A stretch of 64,000 bases of DNA from Nyssa sinensis (Eukaryota > Streptophyta > Magnoliopsida > Cornales > Nyssaceae): positions 1-64,000 of the forward strand of contig VIRR01000561.1 in assembly GCA_008638375.1 (NCBI GenBank). The letters run 5' to 3'. The translations under genes and the position numbers were made by a program. Within the stretch, counting starts at the first letter, position 1, and each line of letters begins with the position of its first letter. This document shows positions 1 through 11,726 of this stretch, in pieces. Under the pieces are notes generated by a model. That model was not told the origin of the DNA. It was given only the letters and a program-made list of their open reading frames with translations, and made no database searches.

Positions 1-1058
1 ACGAACTCCGAATTAGGTAAACAAATAGTGAAATTTTATTATCTCGAACATTCCGGACTCAACCGTGGAGTCCGATTTGTGAAAAGAGGTCACGAAATGT
101 AAGGACACGTGTAAAGTGCAAAATGACTGTTTTGCCCTTTTCAACCCTGGTGTCCGAATTGAGTTCTACGAAAACCTAAACTTATTTTCTTCAACATCCT
201 AGAACCAATGGTGGAGTTTAATTTAGCAGAATAGAAACTTATGAATTAAAGACATAAAATTTGATGAATAGCATAAATTCAAATAACAATAGACTGAGTT
301 GTAATTTCTACTTTTAGGGACACTGACAGGACAGGAGGGAGCGATCTGATCTTCTGCATTTTCATCCGCCGGTTCAGTTACATATAGTGCACGATCTTCT
401 AGGGTTGATACCAACCCATCAGGTATGGTGTTTTGCTAGTGTTAGAAATGAAGTTAAGTTAGGAATATTTGTGAATGACTGGAATGCTGTATGTGTTTAT
501 CTGTAATGTGTTTACCTGTTTATTTGGAATTGGTTGTTCACATGTTATGTGTTACTTGTAAGTTAATGAAGTGAAGAACATGAATCATGATGTACGAACA
601 TATGAGATATGCATGTATATGAAACTGACTAGTGATTTATTTCTTATTGTCCGAGCATGTTATATTATTGAGATTCATGTTCATTGAGATTGCACTGGCA
701 TATTGGCATATGATGAATTCCTTGAGAACATGGCGTGGGTAAGTACATGGTGCTTTGCATTATGAGGGTGTAGATCCTGTGGTGAAAAACCCAAAATTGG
801 CCATTGCATTGGTACTTCGAGCCATCGGGGAGTACCCGTAAATGAGACATGGGTGTGGCATAGAGTTGTGCATGGGTGTGTCATGCATACCATTCATATA
901 TATTACTGCGATGTTTGAATGTCATTTAGAAATAAATGTACACTTTGCACATGCCATGCCTTAGCTTTATTTCTGGCATTAGCATTTCATCATACCAACA
1001 GTTGTGCTGACCCATTCGTGGGCAACATTTTCAGATGAGGACCCTCCAGCCACTTGAG
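1..1058. mobile_element. Long LTR (outer copy), left part, Gypsy-type
   Basis: This is the left-truncated part of a long terminal repeat. Its sequence recurs almost base for base at 2622-3700 and 46030-47110. It breaks off at 1058, exactly where another LTR of the same family begins (TGTTATAACATG at 1059), and resumes at 3938. The element extends off the left edge, so it could be a solo LTR or part of a full element. No gene is visible; short open frames here recur in all three copies only because the repeat does. Confidence 0.8.
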
Positions 1059-1343
1059 TGTTATAACATGAAAAAAAAAAAAAAATTTTATTATTATTTA
1101 TTCTTGCAATTATTATTATTATTATTATTATCATTATTATTATTATTATTATTGGATATATGTGTATGGAAAATTAAAATCTTTTTTTTTTTTTTTTTAT
1201 TATTTGTATGTATGTATAAAATGTGTAAAAATTATATGAGTGTATATAAATAAATGTGTAATTATATGTGTGTATATGTATATATATATGGGTGTAGAAC
1301 AGTGTGTGTATGTGTGTGTAACCGTGTGTGTGTGTGTGTGTGA

Positions 1344-1366
1344 CTTTGAGTGTTACACACTCAAAG
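1344..1366. other. Perfect 10-bp-arm inverted repeat inside the LTR
   Basis: CTTTGAGTGT and ACACTCAAAG face each other across a 3-base loop, just after a GT microsatellite. The same hairpin is conserved at 44773-44795 in the other copy. Whether it acts as a regulatory site or RNA hairpin is unknown. Confidence 0.6.
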
Positions 1367-2024
1367 AGGTATGGGTGGGGTTGAGTGTGTGAGTAGGATT
1401 CAGGGAGTGGGGGAGTGCAGAAGTGGGCAGAGAGTGGTTGGTCTTGGGGAGAGAGAGAGAGAGAGAGAGAGAGATATATAGAGAGAGAGAGTGAAGGAAA
1501 AAGGGGAGTGTCTCGGGTGGAAAAGAAGAGAAGGAAAGAAGCAGAAAAGAGGGAGAGAAACAGAGCTCGGAAGGAGAGTTAGAGACCTGGTTCGAGCTCG
1601 GAGCAAGAGGGAGAAGGAGGACACGGCTAGAGAGAGAAACGGCCGAAAAATTTGTAAGTGGGTCACTTCTGTTTCGATTTATTTTAGAGCATTTCAATTG
1701 ATTTAAATTATAGAACCTTGTAGAGCATAATGTGAGGATTAAAACGCAACAAAAATGATAGAAAACGGTTGAGAAATGAGGGAGAAAAATGGAGGTGCAG
1801 GTCACGGTCGTGGGGGAAAAATCTGGGTTTTCATCGTGATTGGAAGCTTCAAAACGATATTAAAAGACTCCAAAAACGTTTTAGAATAGTTTGGGATTGA
1901 AAGGGGCTTCGAAAACGCCATAAAAATCAAGTTTAAAAACTTGATTTTTCTGAAATTCCGGTCACCGGCGCCGGAGAAGACGCCGGAACCCTACCGGAGG
2001 TTCGCCGGAAAATCGGGGGAAGAA

Positions 2025-2050
2025 GGGGGGTCGGGTCGGGTCGGGTCGGG
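2025..2050 (+). other. G-quadruplex-capable GGGTC array in the LTR
   Basis: Five or more GGG runs separated by two-base TC loops lie on the plus strand, which meets the usual quadruplex rule of four G-runs with short loops. Looser versions sit at the homologous places of the other LTRs (about 45592-45640 and 13158-13170). Confidence 0.65.
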
Positions 2051-3937
2051 TCCGGTTCGGGTCGGGCGTGGACCGCCCCTGCCACGTGTCGCGTGGTTGT
2101 TTTAAATTAAAAGGGAACTTGGCCCGTTTGGTTGCAAGGGTAAGAAATCAAAAATTTGAAATTGAATAGAGACAGGGATATCCTATCCCGGTTTTAGCCT
2201 TATCCCCTGTTTGGTTAACCTGAATTAGAATAACAAATTAAACTAGTTTTAATTTGAACCTTTTGGAATTTGAACCCCTTGAATTTGAACCTTTTGAATT
2301 TGAACCTTAACCTGAACTTTCAGAAATTACGAATTGACCCCCCAACTGTTAGAAATTACACTTTGACCCACCTGATTAAATTATTAATAAAATATTAATT
2401 AAATTAATTAATTAATTATTTAATTTAATTAATTTAATTAATTAAATATTCAAAAATATCCCGGAGTCCAAATGAGACAAGTCATTAGTGTATTTTGACT
2501 ATCTCGACTATTCCGAGACCAATGGTGAGGTCCGTTTTACGAGACGGGGTCCCGAAAAAATAAAAGACCCGTAGTAACCCTTAAAATTACCAAAATGCCC
2601 CTAGATTGAAACACAGTCAAACGAACTCCGAATTAGGTAAACAAATAGTGGAATTTTATTATCTCGAACATTCCGGACTCAACCGTGGAGTCCGATTTGT
2701 GAAAAGAGGTCACGAAATGTAAGGACACGTGTAAAATGCAAAATGACTGTTTTGCCCTTTTCAACCCAGGTGTCCGAATTGAGTTCTACGAAAACCTAGA
2801 CTTACTTTCTTAAACGTTCTAAAACCAATAGTAGAGTTTAATTTAGCAGAATAGAAACCTATGAATTTAAAGACATAAAATTTGATGAATAGCATACGTT
2901 CAAACAACAATGGACTGAGTTGTAATTTCTACTTTTAGGGACACTGACAGGACCGGAGGAGGCGATCTGATCTCCTACATTTTCATCCGTCTGTTCAGTT
3001 ACATATAGTTCACGATCTTCTAGGGTTGATACCAACCCATCAGGTATGGTGTTTTGCTAGTGTTAGAAATGAAGTTAAGTTAGGAATATTTGTGAATGAC
3101 TGTATGTCGTACGTGTTTATCTGTAATGTGTTTACCGTTTATTTGGAATTGGTTGTTCACATGCTTACATGTTACTTGTACCTTATGAATATTTAGTGAA
3201 TGATGAATGTGACTCACGACATGTGTATATGTTGATTTTACGAGATATGATTGCATGTGGAATCAGTTAGGTGATTTATATATTATTGTCTCGAGCATGC
3301 TATATTGTGGAAACCATGTATCATTGAGATTGCATTGGCATATTGGCATATGATGAATCCTTTGAGAACATGGCGTGGGTAAGCACGTGGTGCTTTGCAT
3401 TATGAGGGTGTAGATCCTGTGGTGAAAAACCCAAAATTTGGCCATTGCATTGGTACTCCGTAGCCATCGGGGAGTACCCGTAAACGAGACATGGGTGTGG
3501 CATAGAGTTGTGCATGGGTGTGTCACGCATACTATTCATATATACTACTGCGATGCTTGAATGTCATTTAGAAATAAATGTACACTTTGCACATGCCACG
3601 CCTTAGCTTTATTTCTGGCATTAGCACTTCATCATACCAGCAGTTGAGCTGACCCATTCGTGGGCAACATTTTTCAGATGAGGACCCCCCAGCTGCTTGA
3701 GACCCAGTGATGCTTTGATAAGGGAAAACACTTGTTATATTTTGTCCATGAGACTTGTATATTGAAATGTAAGGGCTTAAGCCCGAATGACTCCTGAACG
3801 ATGTATCTTATGTTATTTTGTGTATGGATGATGATGGACGCATGTTTATTGAATTTAATTACTTTTGTCCTTTTATTTATTTCACTTTCTGTCTCGTTAC
3901 TCGCGCCCCGGGTTCGTGGGAAATTCGGGGCGTGACA

Positions 3938-4179
3938 TGAGACTCTGTGATGCCCTGATAGGGTGAAGCCCGTGATATATTTGTGCTCCATGAGACTTGT
4001 ATTTTGTTATGTAAGGGCTTAAGCCCGAAAGACTGATGAACAATGTATTCGATGTTATTTTATGTATGGATGATGATGGACGCACGTTTAGTGAATTTAA
4101 TTACTTTTGTCCTTTTATTTATTTTACTTTCTGTCTCGTTACTCGCGCCCCGGGTTCGTCAGAAATTCGGGGCGTGACA
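3938..4179. mobile_element. Right end of the outer LTR
   Basis: This is the continuation of the LTR broken at 1058. It matches 3695-3937 and 47105-47347 in order, ending in CGGGGCGTGACA at 4179. The two blocks rejoin at the insertion point of the nested copy. Confidence 0.8.
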
Positions 4180-5196
4180 CAGGAGCCTCTCAAATATGGG
4201 CCCTGGATAGACATACCAGCCAAGCCCATGGCTGGGTGAAAATAGTGCTTGACCTCCCCCTAATTCGGAGGACGTGGTGGCCAACTAGGGCTAGCCACAA
4301 TTGGTTAGGTCATTACATTTACACATATAAAAACAAATACAACGTGCACAAAAAAAAAATAATAAAAAAGTCCTTCAATATAAAGATGCTAGCTAGCAAC
4401 AACTCACAACAATGGTTGCTCCATTATTATTGAAAGCAATAATAGACAATGATGCTATAAGCAAACTCATAGATGAACTGAATAGATATACTCCAGACCA
4501 TGAAGATGCAGACTAAGTGAACGTAACCGTTATGTTTATATAAATATCAACGAATTGTCTTTTTTTAAAGCTAAACTAAAATTCTTTTGTGTGTGTGTAT
4601 ATGTTTATATATGTGTGTAAAGATATTATATTGACAGAGATTAAATGTATCAACTTTGACAATTAATAGTAAATGAATTCAACTTACAAAAAAAATGATG
4701 ATTATAAAACTGACCTCATTCTTGAAAGAATGATAGAAATGATAAGAGTGAAAGTAACTGCAGCTGAAGTCAAAAGATGGTATAATTTCTGCCGTACGAC
4801 AACCTCCTAATGTCCTGAACCCAAACGATATGCAGAATCAGAGCCAATCAAAGAGTATTCAGTTGTGTTGCAAAAGTCACACTACGAGAAAAAGAATTTT
4901 CTTCGATTATTTCCCTAATAATTATGGCCTTTATATCAAATAACAACAGCAATGATATAATTACTGAAAAATAAAAAGACGGTAACAATAATATGCATAT
5001 TTTATACATATATATGAAATGTTTTTTTGTTTTTACCGTGCATAGGACAATTTTTTTACTACTATGTGCTTGTATGTGTGTGTGTATGAAAATGTTAAAT
5101 ACCTCCAAAAGGATCCTCAAACATATCCAACAAATCAACAGTGATGTGGTATCTTCATATAATGCCACAATATCATTGAAAGTATACTTGGAGAGA

Positions 5197-5233
<37 letters not shown>

Positions 5234-6159
5234 CATTATGGATTTAGATGGTAATTAGTAACCACTCACAAGTCATAAACATGGTGGGTCTTTAATCACA
5301 GATAACAAATAGAACTCAAACGAAAAGGAAAAATAGGAGTAAGTCCTGATTTTCCTTTTTAGGTACCAATAAGTCCTAATAACTTTTAACATGATCATAT
5401 AAGTCCTACTTTGCAAGATCATTCCATATGATACAAGTATAAAATCTTTGACCTTCCCATTTTAATTTTTTGACAATACAATTACAATATTATTTGCTGA
5501 CCAACCATAAAATTAATCTATAAATTAATGAAGGAATATATCTAACCAAAATTTTAATTACTTGATCACTCAAACTTGTGCCTAAATATGGATAACATTT
5601 TTTATCCTTTACAATAAGTTCATTCTTTAATGTAATTTTGTTATTTATGTTGAGATTTTATTTGAATAAATAATTATTTTCAAAATACCAATTTAAATTT
5701 TTTTTCTTCAATAAATTCCTCTTAATCGAATAATCAATTGTTTCCCATTAAAAGGCATCCAAGTCAATTAACATAAAATTTTATGAAAAACATATGTTAA
5801 AAATATTATTAAGACCTTGAGATTTGAGAAATAAAAAAGTTTCTTGTTATTTTATTAGATTATTAATATGGAATAAAATTAAACTAATATAAATAAACTT
5901 TAATAATTAGAAAATTGAATGAAGAATTTTAGCATTTTATTTTGGTGCTACTAAAAATAGAAATAAAAAAAAAATTATCAAAATCTCAAAAGGTCAAGAG
6001 AATGATTTAAAAAATTATGCAAATTATGCTTAAAAATATATAGTTTTGAGTATTTTAATTAATTTAGATAAGATTTAAGCAATAAGTCCGTATAATTTGA
6101 TTAAGTTTAAATAAATTAATAAAGAAAGTTAAATTCAACTCAACAAAGCCTTATCCTAA
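4180..6159. other. AT-rich spacer with a TA microsatellite and possible gene debris
   Basis: I see no intact gene. An (AT)n run occupies 5198-5231. A plus-strand open stretch at 4706-4810 (reading KTDLILERMIEMIRVKV and ending in a stop) and a minus-strand stretch at about 5100-5170 have coding-like composition. Neither has a recognisable family or clear splice signals, so they may be exon debris or chance. The rest is low-complexity AT-rich sequence. Confidence 0.4.
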
Positions 6160-6945
6160 TTATTTACAGTCGGCTACATGAATCCTATCTTGCCATTCTT
6201 TTCTATTTAAGGTCATTCTTTCAGTTAAACCACCCCGTTATCATATCTTTTTTAAATACTTCTACTAAACTTAATTTTGGCCTCCGTTGCCCCCTAGCAT
6301 GGCCCTCAATATTAATCCTGTCACTATTCCTTATTGCTACATTTATTGATTTTCATTAAACATGATCATACCACCTTAGCTGATGGCCTCACATCTTAAC
6401 TCCTATAGGTACTACTCCTACCATCTTACGAATGGTACTAATATGTTCATTCTTAATTTTTTCATTTGTTGTCATACCGCACATCTATTTTAACATACTC
6501 ATTTCGGCTACACTCATTTCCTAACTGTCCGGTATTTTGTTTTATACAACATGGTTGGCCTAATAACTGTTACATAAAATTTACTTTTTCAACTTTAAAA
6601 GTATACGCCGATGACATAATAGCCCTGACACACTTCTCCTCCTAACGTACTCTGCTTTAATTCTATGAGTAACATCATCTCCAATTTTTCCCTCCTGATA
6701 AATAAGTGAACCTAGATAATGAAATTTTTAACTCCTTATTAACTCTTGATTTTCAATTTTCACTACATCCCTATTTGTACTACTAATTTTACTAAAATTA
6801 CTCACAAGATATTCAGTTTTTGTGTTACTTATCTTGAATCTTTTATCATCGGCAAAAAAAATACACCATGCAACGTCATCTTATATATGCCTAGTCATCT
6901 CATCCATTACTAGAATAAAAAGGAACCGGCTTAATGCTGACTAAT
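6160..6945 (-). pseudogene. RTE-type LINE reverse transcriptase remnant (C-terminal part)
   Basis: Read on the minus strand, pieces of the RTE-clade LINE ORF appear in the expected order. There is a degraded CMVYFF/ADD-like catalytic region near 6870. A block near 6390-6430 reads VPIGVKM, a stop, then GHQLRWYDHV. The typical tail KEWQDRIHVAD ends at the stop at 6160-6162. Frames shift repeatedly and stops are frequent, so it cannot encode a protein. The endonuclease and upstream RT are missing, consistent with a 5'-truncated, old insertion. The clade call rests on the remembered family motifs RLRWFGHV and RIHVAD. Confidence 0.75.
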
Positions 6946-7997
6946 GAAGGAAGTTAAAATATTATGTGATTTGAATTTGTAAATTTGAAAAAAAAAAAAC
7001 TATATTTGTTAAAATATCATTTAATAATTTGTGACTAAAGACACTCTGTTTTGGAACTGAATAGAAAAATTGTAATTTCAAATCAAGAAGGTAATTTTGG
7101 AATTCAAACATATATTTATATGTAATCATTTATGAAAAAAGTAGAACTTATTGGTAATAATATTATAGGACTTATTGGTCCTTGGGTGATAAAAATAGGA
7201 CTCATTTGTACTTTTCCCCAAACGACATGACATTAAGAAATCAGAAATATGAATAGGCAGACGTTACTAAGAACACAATTTGTAATTTTTTTTTATTCTT
7301 TTCCAAGGAAATCCTAAATTATTTAAATATATTGATCAACACTGATTTGCACATCGGTTTTGAAAGTGAACTGGAAGTGAATTCAACTTGAGGGAGATTA
7401 ATAATCATATGAAGAGTAAACAAACAAAAAGAATTAGATGATGAAAATAAAACTGACCTTATTTAGCTGAACACAGATATCGAAAAACTTCTGGCATAAA
7501 TCCACCTTCAATCAAGAGAGCCCATGGAAGAGCATTGAGTTGTGATACAGAGCTAACACTTATAGAAGAAGAAGAAGAGCTCTCATCACTGTAAATCCTG
7601 AAATATCATAAAATAAAGGTGAAGGCGGAGAAGAATAGGAACTCCAAGATGAAGACAAACACTAAAAATATAGTGTCGAGGAAACCTCGTGAATGTCGAA
7701 TGGGATTGCTTATGTCATTTCAAGGTAAGAAGGAAGTGCCGTCCGCTTGCTGACAAAGTTAAGCTTTGAGCCAAAACAAGGGCTCTTTGACATTGGCATC
7801 TGAAAGGGCGATGATTGTCACAATGCGAAGTCGCGCGGCTCGGATTTGCCTCGCCCCAATTAAACAGATTTCTAGAGGCTCGTTTGGGTAGTGGGATTTG
7901 AGAATGGGCAGCTGGCACTTTTTGTTTGTACAACTCGCATGGATGGAATGATTTAGAGCGAAAAGAAAAGATTCAGGTTTGGTATTGCCACTTTTTC
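6946..7997. other. AT-rich spacer, no gene recognised
   Basis: This is mostly AT-rich, low-complexity sequence. The segment 7450-7600 has a short minus-strand open stretch (reading LNALPWALLIEGGF) and 7690-7930 is less AT-rich. I recognise no family in either. Confidence 0.35.
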
Positions 7998-8364
7998 GTT
8001 TGGATATTTATGGTGAAGAGAAAAGAAAATATTAGAAAATAAAGTTCAAATGATTAAGTTAGCTTCTTCAATTTTTTTAAAAGTGGAGAAATTTAGAAAG
8101 AGAAGAAAAGAATTTTAATGAATTTTTTTAAACGCTAAAAATGTATTTAAATGAATGATTTATAAAAATTAAACAAGTGTCAAATAAAAAAAAGTAAAAC
8201 TATCAAATAACAATAACTATTTTCTTTTTTTTTTCTTTTTTTTTCTTTCTCACGATTATTTAAATAAGAAATAATGATTTTTTTTTAAATTTTTCTTCTG
8301 AATATTCAAACAAAATGAATACTTTCTTTTATTTTCTTTTCATTTCTCTTCAAAAGTTCCAAAC
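7998..8364. mobile_element. MITE candidate with imperfect inverted ends
   Basis: The left end GTTTGGATATTTATGGTGAAG, continuing as a purine-rich run (AGAAAAGAAAAT), mirrors the right end, whose complement reads GTTTGGAACTTTTGAAGAG followed by a similar run. Size (about 370 bp), AT-richness and lack of coding potential fit a miniature inverted-repeat element. No clear target duplication could be fixed, and purine-rich low complexity could exaggerate the match. Confidence 0.35.
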
Positions 8365-8420
8365 AAGCTGTTAGTGTTTGCTAGCTATTAGAGTAGAATG
8401 CCATATTACTCGTTGATGAG

Positions 8421-9113
8421 TGTATTAGAAAAAATGCAATCCAAAAAAATTCTATTAGTTTTTATTCACTTAATATAGCCTATGCATGTTTAGACTAGAT
8501 ACATTAATTAAATGGTGACTAATTATTGATGAATGTATTTCGATATATATATTGTATGGAAAACTAAAAGTGTATTGATAAATGGTGAATGATGAATGTA
8601 TCTCGGAAGACTAAAAGACAAAGTATCAATACATTTTTTTGAAAAATATATTATGTATCTCAATATGAATGTAGTAGACACACTATGTATGTTGACATGA
8701 ATTTGGGAGATACATTATTCCAATTTATTATTTAATTAATGGCCTTCTTAATACATTAAGGTCTTTGACGGAAATACAACTAGTATAAATAGTATAAGAT
8801 CCCAAACCACAGTCTCCATCCGAAAACTTAATACTAACACCACAATAAGACTCTCGTCACGAAAAGAAAGAGAGAGAAGTGATATGAAGATCTTATACAA
8901 ATGAAGAACTTGAAGATCAAGATCACATGTTTGAAGGCTTCTTTGTCTCAAAGTAATTTCATAGCATCGTGGATCAAGGTAAGTACTTGTTAAATGAAAT
9001 TCATGTTGTTTTCATGTATCAAATTGAGTTCCTGATAATATTTATGTTAAGTTTCATAAAGAATGATATGTATGTTAACTTTCGTTAAGTATTCTTTCAA
9101 ATGGTATCAAAGC
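8421..9113 (+). mobile_element. Ty1/Copia-type 5' LTR with primer-binding site, rest missing
   Basis: TGGTATCAAAGC at 9102-9113 resembles the initiator-Met-tRNA primer site of Copia elements (usual TGGTATCAGAGC). It follows an LTR-like end ...ATTCTTTCA at 9099. A TATA-like stretch (CTAGTATAAATAG) near 8780 would serve as the LTR promoter. The left boundary TGTATTAGAAAA at 8421 is a guess. Nothing resembling gag or pol follows, so only the 5' end survives. Confidence 0.45.
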
Positions 9114-9469
9114 CTCTCAATTTCAATGCATGAAATACGCAAATATGAATTTCTACTATAAAACATGGTTCAATCAAGTGAAGTATGTAACTAAAATATC
9201 ATTTCATATTTTCATCTACACTCGTCAAAGTCCTTTTGACATCAACATATGGTCTTTTACATCATATTTTGTTCATTAGTATTGTAGTACAAGTAGTAAT
9301 CAAAATAATGTTATATGCATTTATTCTTGCTTGTTAGATATCTTATGAGTTCAATCAATATTGAATCATCCCAACAAAAGATCAACATTATGTACGATTA
9401 AACAACTGAGATGGTTAATATATATCTATATCTATATCTATACTATATATAAAACTACAAATGTTTTCT
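9114..9469. other. Short AT-rich stretch after the Copia primer site
   Basis: I see no gene. It may hold a little decayed internal sequence of the truncated Copia element. It ends in a TATATC-rich run near 9420-9450. Confidence 0.3.
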
Positions 9470-10990
9470 CAAAGAGTGTTTTACATTTTTGTTGACAAAA
9501 ATACCCTCTAAGGTATTAGCCAAGTTTTTGATTGCCAATTTTTGGAATCCATCACATAACTATAGTCCACCGTGGAATTTTTGTAGGCAATTCGGTGAAA
9601 GGTCCTAGAAAAATAGTAAAATTATTTTAAGGTCCATGCTTAAACAGAATTATCTTGAGGTTTCTTAATTTTTGTGTGACTAAAATACCCTCAATATATA
9701 AAGTTACCAAACCTGGGATCGTGAAATCTGATGTCTTAAAAAAGTTGTGCAAAATTTTAAAAATTCAATAACTTGTAATTTATCAATCTGTTTTTAATAA
9801 AATTTGTGTATTTGAACTTTAATCAAGATCTATCAAACAACATCCATATTACATATGAAAATTTGAAGAAAAAAAATCACATTCTGGTCAGCAATTTTTA
9901 CCTTTTACTAAAAACTCAACAAAGGTAAAATTTTACTTTCTTCAAAAAGTAATGAAATTTTTGTTGAATTCCAAAATCAAAGTGAAAATTAAATACATTA
10001 AACCAATAAATTAACAAGAAAATAGAGGGGGGAGAAAATCATCAAATAAATAGCAAAATAGAGGAAAAAATGAACTCATTATACTATAAAATTTACATTT
10101 TATACATAGTAAAATTTAGTGAATATATAGTCGTGTTTGATTTAGTGAACTCTTTCAATACATTTACCTGACCAAATGAATCAATGAATCAAACAACCCT
10201 TGTCATGGACCAAAGAACCAACATTAAACCAAACTTATTTCTCCCTTCGTTAATTGTTGACCTGTGAGTTTCTGACTTTAATGATTGCAATATGGCTAAG
10301 GTGGTCAACAACGAAACAGGGGGTTTAATGACAGTGGTGGTGATTTTTCGGCCAAAAATCTCGACATGGGGCATTCATAAAGTTCTCGGTTGGTCGAGCA
10401 TACCTGATGCAAACCATTATATTCGTTCATGAAGTTTGATCTCGAGAATATTAGATAATGACTAGAAGCAGCATTTGGCGGTGGTGAGTTGTGCAATGGT
10501 GTGGTTATGGGGGAAGAGAGACCAGAGCATGGCGGTGATGATGAGATGGCAGATTGACCATGACTGAAGTAGATCTACTTGCCAATGATAAGAATGTTGA
10601 TCGATTTGTGTTGGTAGAGACTTCCCATCGATGATGGTCTATTGATGTTCATATATGTTTCTACAAATTTTTTTGGTCTTATAAGAATTATGATTGAGAA
10701 AGGAAAGGAAAGGGCGAGCACTGATAGGATCGTGATAAAGAGGATCACGATTTTGGATGGATGTGTGGAAATTACATTAGGGTATTATTATCATTCATAA
10801 AAAAATTATGAGTGTCATGTTATCGAGATAGACTTTAGCTAAAATTTTAAAACAATCGTGTCCTTTATCTTACACTTGAAAAAAAGAGTGGACCTTAAAA
10901 TAATGTATCAGCTTGTCTAAAGACTTAAGACCAATTAACCAAATTTTGTTTTAAGATAATAAAAATCAGATAAGTTTGATAATAAAATAG
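9470..10990. mobile_element. DNA-transposon-like dispersed repeat, copy A
   Basis: This repeat recurs in the same orientation at 41725-43385. Shared stretches lie at 9740-9880 against 41865-42000, and 10770-10950 against 43240-43400. A perfect 16-bp inverted pair, ATTATTTTAAGGTCCA (9621-9635 region) and its complement (10889-10904), marks inner ends. The middle differs between copies and is richer in GC (about 10440-10560), as if unrelated sequence sits between conserved ends. No transposase is seen. A MULE-like non-autonomous element is my best guess. Confidence 0.45.
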
Positions 10991-11439
10991 ATATATTCAA
11001 CATTATTTGTATTCCTTTTTTTTTTTTTTTTGGTATTCCATTTCGCTTAGACTTTTTATAAAAAGTGGGTCTCAATCTTTTTTTTAAAAGAAATATGATT
11101 CTTATTTCTCATTATATCTGAAAAGCACTATGAATCATGGTAAGTCTTCTTGAATTTATTTTAGAAGTTGCTTGTTTTTACTTTTGTCATTCATACAGTT
11201 AATTATTTCTTAGGGATCATGGTACTCCTAATATATTGGTTGTACAGGTTTGTGTCTATTATATAAAAAAAATGGTATTTTTTACTTTTTGTTATAATTT
11301 TTTTTTTTTTTGGAATTCTCAATATTTCTTTTTATCTTTTATCTATCTCTTTTTGGATGATTGCATAGCACTTTGGCGATTAATTTTGATGAATTTATCT
11401 CTAACTATAAAACAACCGATTGGTAATGTTAAAATAACT
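10991..11439. other. AT-rich spacer, nothing recognised
   Basis: It contains poly-T tracts near 11015 and 11300 and has no coding signal or repeat that I can name. Confidence 0.3.
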
Positions 11440-11707
11440 TGATATACATTGTAGGAACTATTTTCAAGCAACTTAAGCTTTTAAAGTAATTAATGATTTA
11501 ACATAGTATCAAAGCTTCGGTTCTAATAGGTCTTGGGTTCAAGCCTCTCTTAATTTCTCATCCTATTACATTAGGGTTAATTTTATCTCGCCCTGACTCT
11601 ATTCTCCACATGCAAGACGGGGTTACAAGTCAGGGAGGGTATTAAAAAAGTGTGATATACATTGTTGGGCCAGTTCTTTATCAACTTAAGCAATTGGTGA
11701 TTTAACA
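11440..11707 (+). mobile_element. TRIM-like miniature LTR retrotransposon (268 bp)
   Basis: Two direct repeats of about 55-64 bp, 11440-11503 and 11653-11707, both begin TGATATACATTGT and end GATTTAACA. The first is followed at once by TAGTATCAAAGC, a degenerate Met-tRNA primer site. The second is preceded by a purine-rich TATTAAAAAAG tract. The internal part is about 150 bp with no coding capacity. This matches terminal-repeat retrotransposons in miniature. A clear target duplication is not visible. Confidence 0.55.
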
Positions 11708-11726
11708 GGTAAAAACACATATCAAC

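Larger units (their letters stand above)
1059..3937. mobile_element. Solo-LTR-like insertion nested in an LTR of the same family (2,879 bp)
   Basis: It begins TGTTATAACATG and ends GGGGCGTGACA, with canonical TG and CA ends. It is flanked by TGAG on both sides (1055-1058 and 3938-3941), a 4-bp match; a fifth base does not match. It contains an ATT-rich run (about 1105-1153), a GA run (about 1449-1490), a GGGTC array, AT-rich palindromes (about 2386-2446) and diverged modules of about 160 bp. A near-full copy lies at 44464-47347. No internal retrotransposon domain is present, so it behaves as a solo LTR. Confidence 0.85.

Noticed and set aside
665..893. Open frames with a shared sequence at 665-893, 3263-3539 and 46674-46949
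   Set aside because: They recur only because the LTR recurs; they overlap in several frames, differ by frame changes between copies, and have no family motifs.
2025..2066. Telomere-like repeat
   Set aside because: The unit GGGTC is not the plant telomere unit, the array is under 50 bp, and it lies in an LTR.
11511..11560. tRNA-like box GGTTCAAGCC
   Set aside because: There is no acceptor or anticodon arm pairing around it; it belongs to the interior of the TRIM-like element.
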